A stretch of DNA of 64,000 nucleotides from Desulfatibacillum alkenivorans DSM 16219 (GTDB taxonomy: Bacteria > Desulfobacterota > Desulfobacteria > Desulfobacterales > Desulfatibacillaceae), in NCBI RefSeq assembly GCF_900142135.1, contig NZ_FQZU01000024.1, positions 1-64,000 on the forward strand, read 5' to 3'. A program made the translations under genes and the position numbers. The notes beneath the pieces are model-generated. The model made no database searches. It was not told the origin of the DNA and was given only the letters and a program-made list of their open reading frames with translations. Shown here piece by piece: positions 46,306 through 56,513 of the stretch. The stretch's first letter is position 1. Each line of letters starts with the position of its first letter.

Positions 46306-48576
46306 TCAGTTTATGTTCGTCACGATGTTGCTTATGGTGAAGGTCTGGTATTTCGTTCCCGGGGTGTATGTCCCGCCTTCGTACAAACCGTCCGTCGTAG
46401 CACCTGTTGAGGAGCCTTCAAAGTAAAGATCGTAGGATGCTCCGTGACTTAAGGCCGGCATGGAAAAGCACACGGACTGATAGTTTTTGGACGGGGCGAA
46501 GGTAAAGATTGCGTTTCCGGAGGTATCCTGCACATGAATCAGGGTTCCGGCGGACCTGTTAATATTTCTATTTCTGTACAACACCGAGTATTGGGTGGTG
46601 TCTTGATAGGTCGGCGCTTGGGCCATGCCGGCGCTTCCGGCGGCGATGAGGTATCCGCCTGTAAGCACGAATTTGGTGTCGTAATCCAACGCGCCGTTGC
46701 CGTTTTCTTCAGGGCCGTTCACCAGCACGGTTCCGCCGCTCATATAAAAGGATCCGTTTACGTCAATGCCGTCTCCATCAGCGTCCACCACAATATAGCC
46801 GCCGTTGATATGGAGAAAGTTATTGCTGGTGTCAGGCCACATGCCTCCGCCCGAACTGTCCGCGCCCCCGGCCACGTTCAACCCGTCGTCGCTGGCTGTG
46901 ATGTGAAAATTTCCGTCGTTGATGGTGATGACAGTGCTTTCCATGCCTTCGTAGCACTTTGTAATGGCGAAAGCCCCGCCGTCAATGGTGATCTTAGAGT
47001 CCGAATGCACGCCGTCGTCGCCGGTTGCTATGGAGAAGTCGCCGCCTGTGATCGCAATATCCTGGTCCGAATGAACCGCGTCGTCCGCCGTATTGATGAT
47101 AAAATTGCCGGCGTCTATGTTGATTTCCACAACCGCCTTGATTCCCTTGGCGGAATCGTCATCGCCGATGGTTGCGTTGCTGCCGCCTCCGGCCGTCAGG
47201 TTAAAGGCTCCGCCGGTGATGTTAACGTCCGTCTCAGCCTGGATGCAGTCATTTCCCGAGACGATGGTAAAGTTTCCGCCGCTGATAGTGATATACCCCA
47301 GGTCTGGGTCTTCGTCTTCCGTGGACTTGAGGCCGTCGCCGTCCGCGTTTACGGTAAAAACTCCGCCCTGGATGTTCAGATAATCCTTGCCCTGGATGCC
47401 GTCATCCAGTGAGTTGACCACAAACACGCCGTTTTCTATAACAAGGCCGTCCTTGCTTTTTATGGCGTCGTTATAATTGGCGTCCACGTTAAGCAGGCCG
47501 GATCCCCGGATGGTCAGATCGTCCTTGCTGAAAACCGGGGCGTCAGGCTCGTCTTCTCCCTCTTCGAATACGTAGTTGTTTGTATCAACAAAGTAGTTTT
47601 CCGTGTTTTCAGCAAGCTCTATAATTGTTTTCTCCGCGTTGGAGACGAAAAAGGGCGCCGTGGTTGAGCAAGTGACGGAAACTCCGTTTAAGACGATATT
47701 CACGGCTACGGAATCGTTGGAGTCCACAATAATCCGGCCGTCGTTCAGGGTTCCGGTGATGCTGTACGTCCCGCCTGCACTGATGGTGACGATGGCGCCA
47801 TCCACCGTGGCGCCCTCGCCGTCCACGGCTACGGAGGTGTTGTTCAAGGTGATGTAGGTTACTCCATCAAATCCCAGGATGGAACTCAGGATAAAAAGGG
47901 CTTCCTGTAAACCGATGCCGCCGTCGCCGTCCACGCCGGATCCGCTGTAGATAACGGAGCCAGTATCCATGCCCGCCATGATCTGCAAGGCGAGAATGGC
48001 GTCTTCCATTTCTACGCTTCCGTTGCCGTCGATATCCCCTATTGATGCGGCCAGTTCCGAATTCTCAGCGCCGAAGCTGGGGACGAGCTTGACAAACTCC
48101 CCGGTTCCGTTGGGATACCGGCCGGTGCTTACGTCCGTCTCCTGGGCGCCGAAGATAACCTGATCCAATATCGATTCATCCGGGGCGGATAGAATTATGG
48201 CCTCTCCTGACTTGGAGAGCTTAAAATTTGTGTGAATCCCTTCATCCCCCTCATCGTCATCCGCCCAGATGCAAAGGTATCCGCCCGCCGGAATGGTTGC
48301 AGCGGGGAAGGTCCATTGGGCGGGATTTTCCAAGTCGTCGGAAAGATAATAGCCTTCCAGGGATATGGAGAAATCCCCGGTGTTATATATTTCGATCCAG
48401 TCCTCGTATTTGCCTTCCGGGTCTGTGACGGTGGCGTCGTTATCGGCCATGAACTCATTGATTACCAAAGCGCAATATCCCTGTTGCGCGCCAAGAGCGG
48501 CAAGCACGGCAAACAGGCAAAAAGCCATCGTCAGACCATTTTTAATCGGTGAACATATTCTAAAACGGGAGTGCAT
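46306..48576 (-). CDS. Secreted lamin-tail / dockerin-like / Cthe_2159-type carbohydrate-binding protein
   Basis: A 756-residue secreted protein. A signal peptide (GLTMAFCLFAVLAALGAQQ, cleaved near GYC-AL) is followed by a lamin-tail domain (LVINEFMADNDATVTDPEG ... DWIEIYNTG, ~residues 36-150). Next come two dockerin-like calcium repeats (IGDIDGNGSVEMEDAILAL and VDGDGGIGLQEALFIL, ~180-235). The C-terminal ~500 residues are a DUF4353/Cthe_2159-type beta-helix with recurrent GGxFxIxxxDDGI repeats (DDGIQGKDYLNI, DAVHSDQDIAI, DDGVHSDSKI). Cthe_2159 binds cellulose and pectin. In a sulfate reducer it may act as an adhesin or biofilm component; no cellulosome genes are near. I prefer the ATG at 48576; a TTG 12 codons earlier is possible. 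Confidence 0.85.
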   Translation of the reverse strand: MHSRFRICSPIKNGLTMAFCLFAVLAALGAQQGYCALVINEFMADNDATVTDPEGKYEDWIEIYNTGDFSISLEGYYLSDDLENPAQWTFPAATIPAGGYLCIWADDDEGDEGIHTNFKLSKSGEAIILSAPDESILDQVIFGAQETDVSTGRYPNGTGEFVKLVPSFGAENSELAASIGDIDGNGSVEMEDAILALQIMAGMDTGSVIYSGSGVDGDGGIGLQEALFILSSILGFDGVTYITLNNTSVAVDGEGATVDGAIVTISAGGTYSITGTLNDGRIIVDSNDSVAVNIVLNGVSVTCSTTAPFFVSNAEKTIIELAENTENYFVDTNNYVFEEGEDEPDAPVFSKDDLTIRGSGLLNVDANYNDAIKSKDGLVIENGVFVVNSLDDGIQGKDYLNIQGGVFTVNADGDGLKSTEDEDPDLGYITISGGNFTIVSGNDCIQAETDVNITGGAFNLTAGGGSNATIGDDDSAKGIKAVVEINIDAGNFIINTADDAVHSDQDIAITGGDFSIATGDDGVHSDSKITIDGGAFAITKCYEGMESTVITINDGNFHITASDDGLNVAGGADSSGGGMWPDTSNNFLHINGGYIVVDADGDGIDVNGSFYMSGGTVLVNGPEENGNGALDYDTKFVLTGGYLIAAGSAGMAQAPTYQDTTQYSVLYRNRNINRSAGTLIHVQDTSGNAIFTFAPSKNYQSVCFSMPALSHGASYDLYFEGSSTGATTDGLYEGGTYTPGTKYQTFTISNIVTNIN

Positions 48577-48700
48577 AGTGAGTATTTTTTCCCCTGGGCG
48601 TGAGGTATTCAACTAACTGAAAACGCTTGATAACAGAAATTTTACTTAATAGACGCCAAATCATTTGTTAAAGTTACATTAGGAAGAAAAATATTAAAAA

Positions 48701-48737
48701 AGCCTCCCGTCCAAAATTTTTATTAGGGCGGGAGGCT
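48701..48737 (-). terminator. Terminator of the Memo-family gene
   Basis: A 12-bp stem with one G-T pair (48701-48712 with 48726-48737). On the minus strand the stem is followed by TTTTTTAATATTTTT, an excellent U-tract. Confidence 0.85.
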
Positions 48738-48770
48738 GACTTTTTTGTTCCGTCCATTATCCAATGATCT

Positions 48771-49619
48771 TTAAAAAATCGCCCCCACATAACCCACAAA
48801 GCTCTCGTTGGGGATCACGTCGCAACTGGTGGAGTAAGCCAAGATCTGCGACTTTTCAGATCCAAGGCTTTTGGCGGCGGCCATGGCCGTGGCGGCGGCG
48901 CCTCCGCAGCATGCGTTGGAGTTTTCCATGGCCTGGTCAATCACCCCTTGGGGGTCCATGGCTTCTATTCTTTCCACGAGCTTCTTGTCGTTTTCGTTTT
49001 TAACCCATTGGATGGCTTTGGGCCCGGACCCAACGGGGGAGAAACCGTAATTGGCGCCGTAATGGGTCAGGTCGGTGGAGCCGATCACCTTTGCGGTGTA
49101 TCCAAAGCGCCTAACTATATTCACAAAAGCCTCGCCAATAGCCAAAGACCGGGAGACGGGCGGAACGCCTATAGGGACGATGCGTACATCCGGAAAGAAA
49201 TATTTGATAATGGGCAATTGCAGTTCGATGGTGTTATCCTGCACATGCCTGTCCGGGGATTCGATTTCGAACCGAAACCCTTTGGCAAGCTGCCCCGCCA
49301 CGTCCTCGGCGATGACCAAAGGCCCGAAAGGCGTTTCCCACGCGCCGGAAGCCATGATAAAATTGGGATGCCTGGGCCCCAGATGCATGCCGAAAACGGC
49401 AATGACGTCAGGCGGGTTGTCGTCTTTCAGGGCGGCGATCACCTGGGCCGCGATTTTTCCGGAATAGACCCATCCTGCATGGGGGACGATGCCGCCGACC
49501 CTTTTGACTTCGGGCTTTACCTGGGGCAGGTCTGCGATAAAATCCTCTATTTTTTCCCGGCATTCTTTTTCCGAGGCCGGATACCAACTGCCCATAAATT
49601 GCGCTCTGCGGATTTCCAT
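48771..49619 (-). CDS. amrB: AmmeMemoRadiSam system protein B (Memo family)
   Basis: A 282-residue Memo-family protein. The family signatures are GGIVPHAGWVYSGKIAAQV, VIAVFGMHLGPRHPNF, GSTDLTHYGANYGF with the conserved His and SNACCGGAAATAMAAAKSLG. Human MEMO1 binds copper or iron; the bacterial AmrB occurs with AmrA and an AmrS-type radical SAM protein. Those partners are not in the window. SD (AAGGGGAAG) precedes the ATG. It is followed by its own strong terminator. Confidence 0.93.
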   Translation of the reverse strand: MEIRRAQFMGSWYPASEKECREKIEDFIADLPQVKPEVKRVGGIVPHAGWVYSGKIAAQVIAALKDDNPPDVIAVFGMHLGPRHPNFIMASGAWETPFGPLVIAEDVAGQLAKGFRFEIESPDRHVQDNTIELQLPIIKYFFPDVRIVPIGVPPVSRSLAIGEAFVNIVRRFGYTAKVIGSTDLTHYGANYGFSPVGSGPKAIQWVKNENDKKLVERIEAMDPQGVIDQAMENSNACCGGAAATAMAAAKSLGSEKSQILAYSTSCDVIPNESFVGYVGAIF

Positions 49620-49791
49620 GGTCTTCCCCTTTGCGATAAAATCATTATTATTATCTCAGTTTAACCATAAGAACCGGATATCGCAAATTATTTATGGGCT
49701 TTTCTTTGCAATTTGGTTTTGGCATGGAATATGATAAGAGTATGGGCTGGTCTGAAAGGCCTAAAATACTACAAGATTTTGAGGGAATAAT

Positions 49792-51129
49792 ATGGCCCTG
49801 TTAGCTATTATGGGACGCCCCAACGTGGGCAAATCAACCTTGTTCAACCGCATCACCAAAAGCCGTAAGGCCATGGTGGACGACAGCCCCGGAGTCACCC
49901 GGGACCGCAACTACGCCGACGCCGAGCATGACGGCGTAAAGTTTTCCGTGGTGGATACGGGCGGCTTTTCCAAAAACGACCCGGACGCCTTTGTGGATTT
50001 GATTCACTTTCAGGTGAACCAGGCAATCGAAGAGGCGGACGCCATTGCCATGGTCTTTGACGGAAAAGACGGCCCCTCCCCTTTTGACCGGGACCTGTTA
50101 TCCGTGCTGCGGCCTATTGACAAGCCGATTTTTTACCTGGTTAATAAAATCGACTCGGCCGACCTGGAATATCTTATGGCCGACTTCGCCGAATTGGGCG
50201 TGGGCGAGCTGCATCCCGTCTCCGGTGAGCACGGCTACGGCATTCCAACCTTTTTGGATATGATCGTGAAGGTTTTGCCCAAAGCTTCCCCCAAGCTGGA
50301 AGAGGATATGATCAGCATCGGCGTGGTGGGCAGGCCCAACGCGGGGAAATCCTCCCTCATCAATAAAATTCTCGGCCAGGAAAGGCTTTTGGTCAGCGAC
50401 ACTCCCGGCACCACCCGGGACGCCGTGGATACGGTTTGCCAGGTGAATGGAAAGCCTTATCTCCTACTGGACACCGCGGGCATCCGGCGCAAAGGCAAGG
50501 TCAAGCACAAGCTGGAAAAATTCTCCATAGTGCGGGCTTTAAAGGGCTTGGAGCGATGCGACGTGGCCCTGGTCATGCTGGACGCCACCGAAGGCATTAC
50601 GGATCAGGACGTGCACATTGCGGGATATGCGGAGGAAAGAAAATGCGGGTGCATATTCCTGGCGAACAAGTGGGACTTGGTCAAAGACAAAGACTGGGCG
50701 TTGAAGAAGATCAAGGACGATGTTCGCATGAACGCCAAGTTCCTCAACTACGCCCCGTTCATGACCATTTCGGCCCTGACCGGCCAGCGGGTGCATAGAA
50801 TCTTCGAACTGGTGGACAAGGTGTACGCCCAATACACCACACGCATCTCAACCAGCAAGCTGAACCGCATGCTGGAAAACGCCATTACAAGGCACGAGCC
50901 GCCCTATCACAAAGGCCGCAGGCTCAAGTTTTATTACGCTACCCAGGTGAGCACGAAACCGCCCACCATTGTATGTTTTGTAAACCATCCCGATGCGGTG
51001 CACTTTTCCTATAAACGTTTTTTGATCAACCATATCCGCGAGGAAACCGGCCTGGATCAAACGCCGATCCGCCTTTTATTCAGGCAGCGGGACCGCAAGG
51101 ACCTGAAGGTTTTAAAAAGCGGGGGTTAA
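49792..51129 (+). CDS. der: Ribosome-assembly GTPase Der (EngA)
   Basis: A 445-residue protein with two tandem GTPase domains: [14 protein letters not shown] near residue 8 and [14 protein letters not shown] near 180, with DTGG/DTAG switch regions and NKID/NKWD base motifs. A KH-like domain follows ([19 protein letters not shown]...). It assists 50S subunit assembly. SD GAGGGA precedes the ATG. Confidence 0.98.
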   Translation: MALLAIMGRPNVGKSTLFNRITKSRKAMVDDSPGVTRDRNYADAEHDGVKFSVVDTGGFSKNDPDAFVDLIHFQVNQAIEEADAIAMVFDGKDGPSPFDRDLLSVLRPIDKPIFYLVNKIDSADLEYLMADFAELGVGELHPVSGEHGYGIPTFLDMIVKVLPKASPKLEEDMISIGVVGRPNAGKSSLINKILGQERLLVSDTPGTTRDAVDTVCQVNGKPYLLLDTAGIRRKGKVKHKLEKFSIVRALKGLERCDVALVMLDATEGITDQDVHIAGYAEERKCGCIFLANKWDLVKDKDWALKKIKDDVRMNAKFLNYAPFMTISALTGQRVHRIFELVDKVYAQYTTRISTSKLNRMLENAITRHEPPYHKGRRLKFYYATQVSTKPPTIVCFVNHPDAVHFSYKRFLINHIREETGLDQTPIRLLFRQRDRKDLKVLKSGG

Positions 51130-51179
51130 CTGCAACATAGTCGACGGCAAACTTTTTAATCATTTTTGTCGAGGTAATC

Positions 51180-52448
51180 ATGGATTACGCACAGGCCTTC
51201 CAGGCAGTGGAAGGCGCCAAGGATTATCTGGTAAAAACGCTTCAGGAGCTTTTGGCTGTTGACACCACCCTGCCCCCGGGAAGCAACTACCGCCGGTTTC
51301 TGGAAGTGGTCGAGCCCCATTTTTTAAACCTGGGGTTCTCCACAAAACGGGTGACGGTTCCTGACGAGTTGGTAAAGCAAATTCCGCTGAATCTTTCCGG
51401 ACCGCGGGAAAATCTGGTCGCCTCCCTGGACTTGAAAAAGCCGAAAGTTACGGCTTACGCCCATATGGACGTGGTTCCGGCGGATGACTCCTGGACCTGC
51501 GAGCCGTTCAACGGAAAGGTGGAGGACGGAAAAGTCTACGGCCGGGGCGCGGTGGATATGAAAGGCTCCATCGCCTGTTTTCTGGGCGCCATGAAGGTTT
51601 TGAAGGAATTGGGCGTCGAGCCGAAATTCTCCGTGGACTGCCTGTTGTGCACCGATGAGGAGATCGGGGTCTACCCCGGCGCCAGGTATCTGGCCGAGCA
51701 GGGTTATTTTTCCAACCATATTCTATGGCTGGAATTGGGGTATATAAAGCCCGGCGTAATCATGGAAACCCTGGGCACGGCCGGAAACCTGCAATGCCGC
51801 ATCAGCGCCGTGGGCAAAAGCTGCCATTCGGGCATGAATTACCTGGGCGTCAACGCCATTGAGGAAATGATTCCCATACTCAACGAACTGGTTGAGTTGA
51901 AGAAAAAGGTCCAGGCCCGTTTATCCCATTTGCCTGCTTTCCCGGATCCAAGAAATCCTTACGACATGTTGACCCCCATGTTCAACCTGGCCATTATAAA
52001 AGGCGGCATCAAGGAAAACATCGTGCCGGGAGTCTGCGAGCTGGCCATTAATCGCCGCTACACCGTGGACGAAGACCTGGACGAGGTCATGGACGAAATC
52101 CGCCGGGCCGTGGCCAGGGGGCGGGAAAAATCCAGGCTGTTGGACGTGAAAACCGAGTTTATCCACATGTATCCGCCCATGGAAATCAACCCCGAAAACC
52201 CGGCCGCCGTCAAAGCCCGGGAAGCCCGCAAGGCCGTGCACGGGGATTTACCCATCGTGGCGGGAGGCATATCCGCCTCGTCAGACCTGGGGTTTGTGGC
52301 GCAGAACATCCCGCCGGAGGATTTGCAGGTGGCCATCCTCGGTCTGTTCCGGGCGGACAACATGCTGGCCCATTGCGCGGACGAATTCACTTACGTAGAC
52401 GACCTGGTCGCCATGACCAAAGAGCTTGTTTATTATTTGGGATTTTAA
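51180..52448 (+). CDS. M20-family metallopeptidase (ArgE/DapE-like)
   Basis: A 422-residue di-zinc hydrolase. YAHMDVVPADDSW carries the first metal His and the catalytic Asp; GRGAVDMKGSIACFLGA carries the bridging Asp; CTDEEIGVYPGARYLAEQ carries the general-base Glu and metal Glu. The dimerisation domain (residues ~190-310) starts at AVGKSCHSGMNYLG. Possible substrates are acylated amino acids, dipeptides or succinyl-diaminopimelate; the sequence does not decide. SD GAGG is 5 nt ahead of the ATG. rarA follows 8 bp later, so they may form an operon. Confidence 0.9.
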   Translation: MDYAQAFQAVEGAKDYLVKTLQELLAVDTTLPPGSNYRRFLEVVEPHFLNLGFSTKRVTVPDELVKQIPLNLSGPRENLVASLDLKKPKVTAYAHMDVVPADDSWTCEPFNGKVEDGKVYGRGAVDMKGSIACFLGAMKVLKELGVEPKFSVDCLLCTDEEIGVYPGARYLAEQGYFSNHILWLELGYIKPGVIMETLGTAGNLQCRISAVGKSCHSGMNYLGVNAIEEMIPILNELVELKKKVQARLSHLPAFPDPRNPYDMLTPMFNLAIIKGGIKENIVPGVCELAINRRYTVDEDLDEVMDEIRRAVARGREKSRLLDVKTEFIHMYPPMEINPENPAAVKAREARKAVHGDLPIVAGGISASSDLGFVAQNIPPEDLQVAILGLFRADNMLAHCADEFTYVDDLVAMTKELVYYLGF

Positions 52449-52456
52449 GGAGTTGC

Positions 52457-53782
52457 ATGTCGCTTTTTGACCGGAAAAACGCCGAGCCCCTGGCCGAGAA
52501 AATGCGGCCCCGCACCCTGGATGAGTTCATTGGCCAGGAAGCCGTGGTGGGGGAAGGCGGCATCGTCCGCCGGGCCGTGGAGTCGGATCATCTGTTTTCC
52601 ATGATTTTCTGGGGACCCCCGGGCTGCGGCAAGACTACCCTGGCCCGCATTATGGCCAACGCCTCGCAAAGCCATTTTATGCAGATTTCCGCGGTGGGAT
52701 CGGGCGTCAAGCAAATCCGGGAAGTGGTGGAGGAAGCCAAGGACCGCCGCAACTTTCATGCTCAAAAAAGCATTCTGTTCGTGGACGAAATCCACCGCTT
52801 TAACAAAGCCCAGCAGGACGGTTTTTTGCCCCACGTAGAGAGCGGGATTATTACGCTCATCGGCGCCACCACGGAGAATCCCAGCTTTGAAGTCATTTCG
52901 CCCTTGCTTTCCCGATGCCGGGTGGTGGTGCTCAAGCCCCTATCCGCCGACCATATGAAAACCGTGATCCAAAACGCGGTGCAGGACGAGGAAAAAGGCC
53001 TTGGCATGTACGACGTCGCCCTGGAGGAGGAAGCCCTGGAAAACCTGGCCCAGGGCGCGGACGGAGACGCCCGGAAGGCCTTGAACACCCTGGAGCTTGC
53101 CGTGTTTCTGGCAAGGCCGGACAAAGAAGGCCGGCGCGTCGTCACCGCGGAGCATGTGGCCCAGGCCTGGCAGAAAAAGCAGCTCAACTACGACAAGGGC
53201 GGGGACCAGCATTTCGACATTATCTCCGCACTGCATAAAAGCCTGCGGGGCAGCGACCCCGATGCGGCGGTATATTGGCTCATGCGCATGCTGTCCGCCG
53301 GGGAGGATCCCCTTTACGTAGCCCGGCGCATGGTGCGGTTCGCGTCCGAAGACGTGGGCAACGCAGACCCCCACGCCCTGGTCATCTGCATGGCCGCGGT
53401 CCAGTCCTATCAGTTTTTGGGATCGCCGGAAGGAGAGCTGGCCCTGGTGCAGGCCTGCCTGTATCTGGCTACGGCGCCTAAAAGCAACGCTGCGTACATG
53501 GCTTTAAAAGCGGTGAAGAAAAAAATCTCCCAAACCGGCGCCAAGCCCGTGCCCATGCACATCCGCAACGCCCCGACGGGCCTTATGAAAGAACTGGGCT
53601 ACGGCGCGGAATACAAATATCCCCACGATTACGAAGGCGCCTACGTCCCCGAAGAATACATGCCCGAAGGTCTGGAAGGGACCAGCTTTTACAGGCCCAC
53701 GCCCCGCGGCTATGAAAGCGTCATCAAAAAACGCATGGACCATTGGTCAGGCATAAAAAAGAACAAGAAAAATTCGGATTAG
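52457..53782 (+). CDS. rarA: Replication-associated recombination protein RarA (MgsA)
   Basis: A 441-residue AAA+ clamp-loader-like ATPase that acts at stalled forks. Walker A is [15 protein letters not shown] (~residues 51-65), Walker [16 protein letters not shown], sensor [11 protein letters not shown], and the C-terminal tetramerisation region has [19 protein letters not shown] choose the ATG at 52457 with AAGGAG 5 nt upstream; the frame is open further 5' inside the peptidase gene without similarity. Confidence 0.96.
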   Translation: MSLFDRKNAEPLAEKMRPRTLDEFIGQEAVVGEGGIVRRAVESDHLFSMIFWGPPGCGKTTLARIMANASQSHFMQISAVGSGVKQIREVVEEAKDRRNFHAQKSILFVDEIHRFNKAQQDGFLPHVESGIITLIGATTENPSFEVISPLLSRCRVVVLKPLSADHMKTVIQNAVQDEEKGLGMYDVALEEEALENLAQGADGDARKALNTLELAVFLARPDKEGRRVVTAEHVAQAWQKKQLNYDKGGDQHFDIISALHKSLRGSDPDAAVYWLMRMLSAGEDPLYVARRMVRFASEDVGNADPHALVICMAAVQSYQFLGSPEGELALVQACLYLATAPKSNAAYMALKAVKKKISQTGAKPVPMHIRNAPTGLMKELGYGAEYKYPHDYEGAYVPEEYMPEGLEGTSFYRPTPRGYESVIKKRMDHWSGIKKNKKNSD

Positions 53783-53818
53783 CACGGAGTTGCGCGGTTC
53801 CCGCGCCAAAGAATAAAA

Positions 53819-53856
53819 CGGCGGAGCAGGGCTGCATTAACAGCCCCGCCCCGCCG
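53819..53856. terminator. Terminator between rarA and the crotonase gene
   Basis: A 16-bp stem with two mismatches (53819-53834 with 53841-53856) and a 6-nt loop, GC-rich. Both flanks are T- or A-rich (TTGTTTTTT; TTTTATTC on the minus strand), so it can serve both converging genes. Confidence 0.75.
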
Positions 53857-53896
53857 GCATTGTTTTTTGGCGATGGGAGTAATCCTGTTTTGGAAA

Positions 53897-54679
53897 TTAT
53901 TCGCCCTTGAACTCGGCTTTGCGTTTGTTGATGAAAGCGTCCATGCCTTCGGCGCGGTCCTTGGTGGGGAAAACCATGGACATGGATTCGCGTTCAAAAG
54001 CCAATCCGGCTTCCAGGGTGGTGTCGCCGGCCATTTTGATGGCCGTCTTGGAGCGGGCCACGGCGATGGGCGCCTTGGAGGCGATGGTCTTAGCTATTTT
54101 CATGACCGAGTCCATGAGTTCGTCCGCGGGATACACGTGATTGACAAGGCCGACGCGCAGGGCTTCGGCTGCATCGATCATTTCGCCGGTGAAGGTCATT
54201 TCACTGGCGTAGCCGCGTCCGATAAAACGGGGAGCGCGCTGGGTGCCGCCAAATCCGGGAAACAGGCCCAGGTTGACTTCGGGAAAGCCGAATTTGGCTT
54301 TTTCGGAGGCTACGCGGAAATCGCAGGCCAGGGCCAGTTCGCAGCCGCCGCCCAGGGCGAATCCGTTGATGGCCGCGATGACCGGCTTTTCACACAGGTC
54401 AATGGCGTACATGGCTTTTTGGCCGTTGGCTATGAAAGTACGGAAATCCTGTAATTCCAGGGAGTTCATCTGCTTGATGTCAGCGCCCGCCACAAAGGCT
54501 TTGCCCGCGCCGGTGATGACGATTACGCGCACATCGTCATTTGCGCCCAGTTCAGTGACCGCGGCTTCCAACTCGGCGACCACGTTGGAGTTCAAGGCGT
54601 TCATGGCCTGGGGCCGATTCATGGTGATGGTTGCTATATAATCCGCTACGGTTACTTCCAGATCCTGGTAATCTGCCAT
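53897..54679 (-). CDS. Enoyl-CoA hydratase/isomerase (crotonase)
   Basis: A 260-residue crotonase-fold enzyme. The acyl-CoA oxyanion region has [16 protein letters not shown] and [17 protein letters not shown]; the two catalytic glutamates of a true hydratase are present, in GGGCELA and [10 protein letters not shown], ahead of [11 protein letters not shown]. The likely reaction is hydration of trans-2-enoyl-CoA in fatty-acid or butyryl-CoA metabolism. I choose the ATG at 54679 with AGGAGG 7 nt upstream. An AraC-family regulator lies on the same strand upstream. Alternative: 3-hydroxybutyryl-CoA dehydratase (crotonase proper). Confidence 0.93.
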   Translation of the reverse strand: MADYQDLEVTVADYIATITMNRPQAMNALNSNVVAELEAAVTELGANDDVRVIVITGAGKAFVAGADIKQMNSLELQDFRTFIANGQKAMYAIDLCEKPVIAAINGFALGGGCELALACDFRVASEKAKFGFPEVNLGLFPGFGGTQRAPRFIGRGYASEMTFTGEMIDAAEALRVGLVNHVYPADELMDSVMKIAKTIASKAPIAVARSKTAIKMAGDTTLEAGLAFERESMSMVFPTKDRAEGMDAFINKRKAEFKGE

Positions 54680-54822
54680 GTTGCGTCCTCCTGAGATGAA
54701 TGTTGAATAACCCGCCCGGACGTCCCGGGATTTTTTCAAGTGCAATCAAATACCGGTACACCGCACAGGCCCGGGAGTCAAGAGGCGGGATGGCTTTCAA
54801 ACCCGGAAAGAGAAGGGGTGTG

Positions 54823-55656
54823 TCACATATCCTGCAGATTCCGCACATAGCGGCCGGGGGTGACGCCGGTGACACGCTTGAATGCGCGGGTGAAATGGCT
54901 TTGATCGGTAAATCCTGCATCCAAAGCCGCGTCGGCGAGGCTTGATCCCTGCTCCAGTAATTCCCGGGCCTTTTTGATTCGGTATTGAACGAGGAAATCG
55001 TGAGGAGATATTCCGGCGTTTTCCAGGAACAGGCGCTGAAAATAAAAGGGGCTCAGGCAGGCGACTCCGGCCAGCTCCTTGAGCGTCAGGTTTTCGGCGT
55101 AATGGATTTTGATGTACCCGCGAGCCCGGCTTACGGCTTCAACATGCGGGCTGATCCGGCGGAGTTCAGGCGGGTCGTCCCCGTAGCGAAGAACGGCCGT
55201 GGAAAGGACGGAAATCAGGCTGGCTTCCTTTTCCATGGTAGAACCGGATTCTTGAACCAACAGCATGAACTCTCGAATCAGGGAGTTCAGCTCCTCGTCC
55301 TTGGCGGCTAGGCATGAAAAATAGGGCGTTTTTTGGGCCTTTTCCGAAATCTGCGAGGCAAGGGATTTCAGGGCTTCCGGTTCCACGCAGATGGTGAAAT
55401 ACGTGTGCATGCCGTCCTCGGATTTGCATGCATGGGGTTGGCCGGGGTTGATCAAAAAGACGTCTTTGGGTCCGATGACCATGGAGGCGCCTTTTTGGTC
55501 TATCACGCGTTTTCCTTCCAGGACGATCCCGATGGAAAAGCCGTCATGGACGTGACGCGAAAACGCGTTGGTCACGTGGAGTCCATGGACGGCCTGAATA
55601 TGGGGGATGTCCGGAAAGCTGTAAAACCGGACGTTTTCCTGATTGGATGTCCTCAC
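54823..55656 (-). CDS. AraC-family transcriptional regulator
   Basis: A protein of about 277 residues with an N-terminal cupin sensor (FSRHVHDGFSIGIVLEGKRV; GPKDVFLINPGQPHAC) and two C-terminal helix-turn-helices (LTLKELAGVACLSPFYFQRLF and SLADAALDAGFTDQSHFTRAF, then KRVTGVTPGRYV), the classic AraC arrangement. The frame opens at a TTG (55680); a GTG at 55656 has GGAG 9 nt upstream and is my choice. It lies between the crotonase and cupin genes, all on the minus strand; I infer that it may sense a small aromatic or acyl ligand, but the target genes are unknown. Confidence 0.9.
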   Translation of the reverse strand: MRTSNQENVRFYSFPDIPHIQAVHGLHVTNAFSRHVHDGFSIGIVLEGKRVIDQKGASMVIGPKDVFLINPGQPHACKSEDGMHTYFTICVEPEALKSLASQISEKAQKTPYFSCLAAKDEELNSLIREFMLLVQESGSTMEKEASLISVLSTAVLRYGDDPPELRRISPHVEAVSRARGYIKIHYAENLTLKELAGVACLSPFYFQRLFLENAGISPHDFLVQYRIKKARELLEQGSSLADAALDAGFTDQSHFTRAFKRVTGVTPGRYVRNLQDM

Positions 55657-55684
55657 GCCTTGGCGGTCTCCGCTGCGCAATTTC

Positions 55685-56077
55685 CTAAACCAGCGCCGGG
55701 AAAAATTTGGCCAGCAAAACCAGCCCGCTTTTTCCGGACGCGACTTTATGCTCCACGCCTTCGGGAATTACTCCCAGACGTCCGGGATGATAGGACGTTT
55801 CCTTGTTTTGCAGAAAAAACGCGCCCTCGCCTTCGATGACTTCATGAAGCTCCCACTGGTCTTCGTGAACATGCTCCTCCAGGACGGCTCTGGGGTCGAG
55901 TTTCACTATATGGCAGCTTAACCGGCCCTGGGTGTCCGCTCCTTTGACAAGATGCTTCAAGTACACGCCCTTGAATTTGGGGTGCCGGCTCCAAGGGATG
56001 TCTCCGGCCGCCTCTTCCTTATCTATGTAGGTTATGGCGCCGTTCGTCAAGCAGTCGGTAATTTCTTGCGTTTTCAT
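55685..56077 (-). CDS. Cupin-domain protein
   Basis: A 130-residue single-cupin protein. The motif HVHEDQWELHEVIEGEG holds the two His and one Glu of cupin motif 1, and VIPEGVEHKVASG that of motif 2. It may bind a metal and act as a small dioxygenase or sensor; function unknown. SD AAAGGAG lies 7 nt ahead of the ATG. It is followed by the AraC-family gene about 28 bp later. Confidence 0.87.
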   Translation of the reverse strand: MKTQEITDCLTNGAITYIDKEEAAGDIPWSRHPKFKGVYLKHLVKGADTQGRLSCHIVKLDPRAVLEEHVHEDQWELHEVIEGEGAFFLQNKETSYHPGRLGVIPEGVEHKVASGKSGLVLLAKFFPALV

Positions 56078-56356
56078 GGGTTCTCCTTTCGTGGTTAAGC
56101 GTTATAATCCGTGCTTTTGAAAGGAGTATGGACCATGGCATGGATTCCGTATTGTAGAATCTTGCTATTTTTAAAGGGAGGTTTACGGCGCTGGGGTCTG
56201 AATAAGCTGGATTGTCCGCTTCATCGAAGCCGTCCCCGTTTAAAAATCGGGCATTCAGGCCTTTGTGAAGCGGGATAGCATTGGATAATTACCTGAATTT
56301 ATGCTGCTTTGGTATGCATTCCCACGACAGCATGGGAACGAGAAATAGTTTTCAGA

Positions 56357-56415
56357 CCACAGATAGCACGGAAGCCACAGAAATCTTCTTTCCATGTTCT
56401 CCGTGCATTCCGTGG
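56357..56415. repeat. Imperfect inverted repeat of a common intergenic type
   Basis: CCACAGATAGCACGGAA at 56357-56373 pairs with CTCCGTGCATTCCGTGG at 56399-56415 at 13 of 17 positions. Repeats of the type CCACAGA...CCGTGG are scattered in many Desulfobacterota genomes; here only one copy is present. Confidence 0.5.
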
Positions 56416-56445
56416 TTGATTGCAAACGTGAGCGTTGGTTGGAAT

Positions 56446-56483
56446 AAAAAAAAAGGGAGCCGCCGGTTGATTCCAGGGCTCCC
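56446..56483 (-). terminator. Terminator of the acidic-protein gene
   Basis: A 7-bp stem (56455-56461 with 56477-56483). On the minus strand it is followed by CTTTTTTTTTATTCC, a strong U-tract, 30 bp past the gene's stop. Confidence 0.7.
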
Positions 56484-56513
56484 CTTGTTGAATGCCGTCA
56501 AACAGCAGGCTGC

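Larger units (their letters stand above)
56078..56513. other. Non-coding region with a palindromic repeat
   Basis: 436 bp without a credible gene. It holds an imperfect 17+17-nt inverted repeat (56357-56415, listed separately), a GAAAGGAG at 56118 leading to a short frame with no support, a GGGAACGAGAAA stretch at 56334 resembling a repeated intergenic motif, and the terminator at 56446. Confidence 0.5.
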
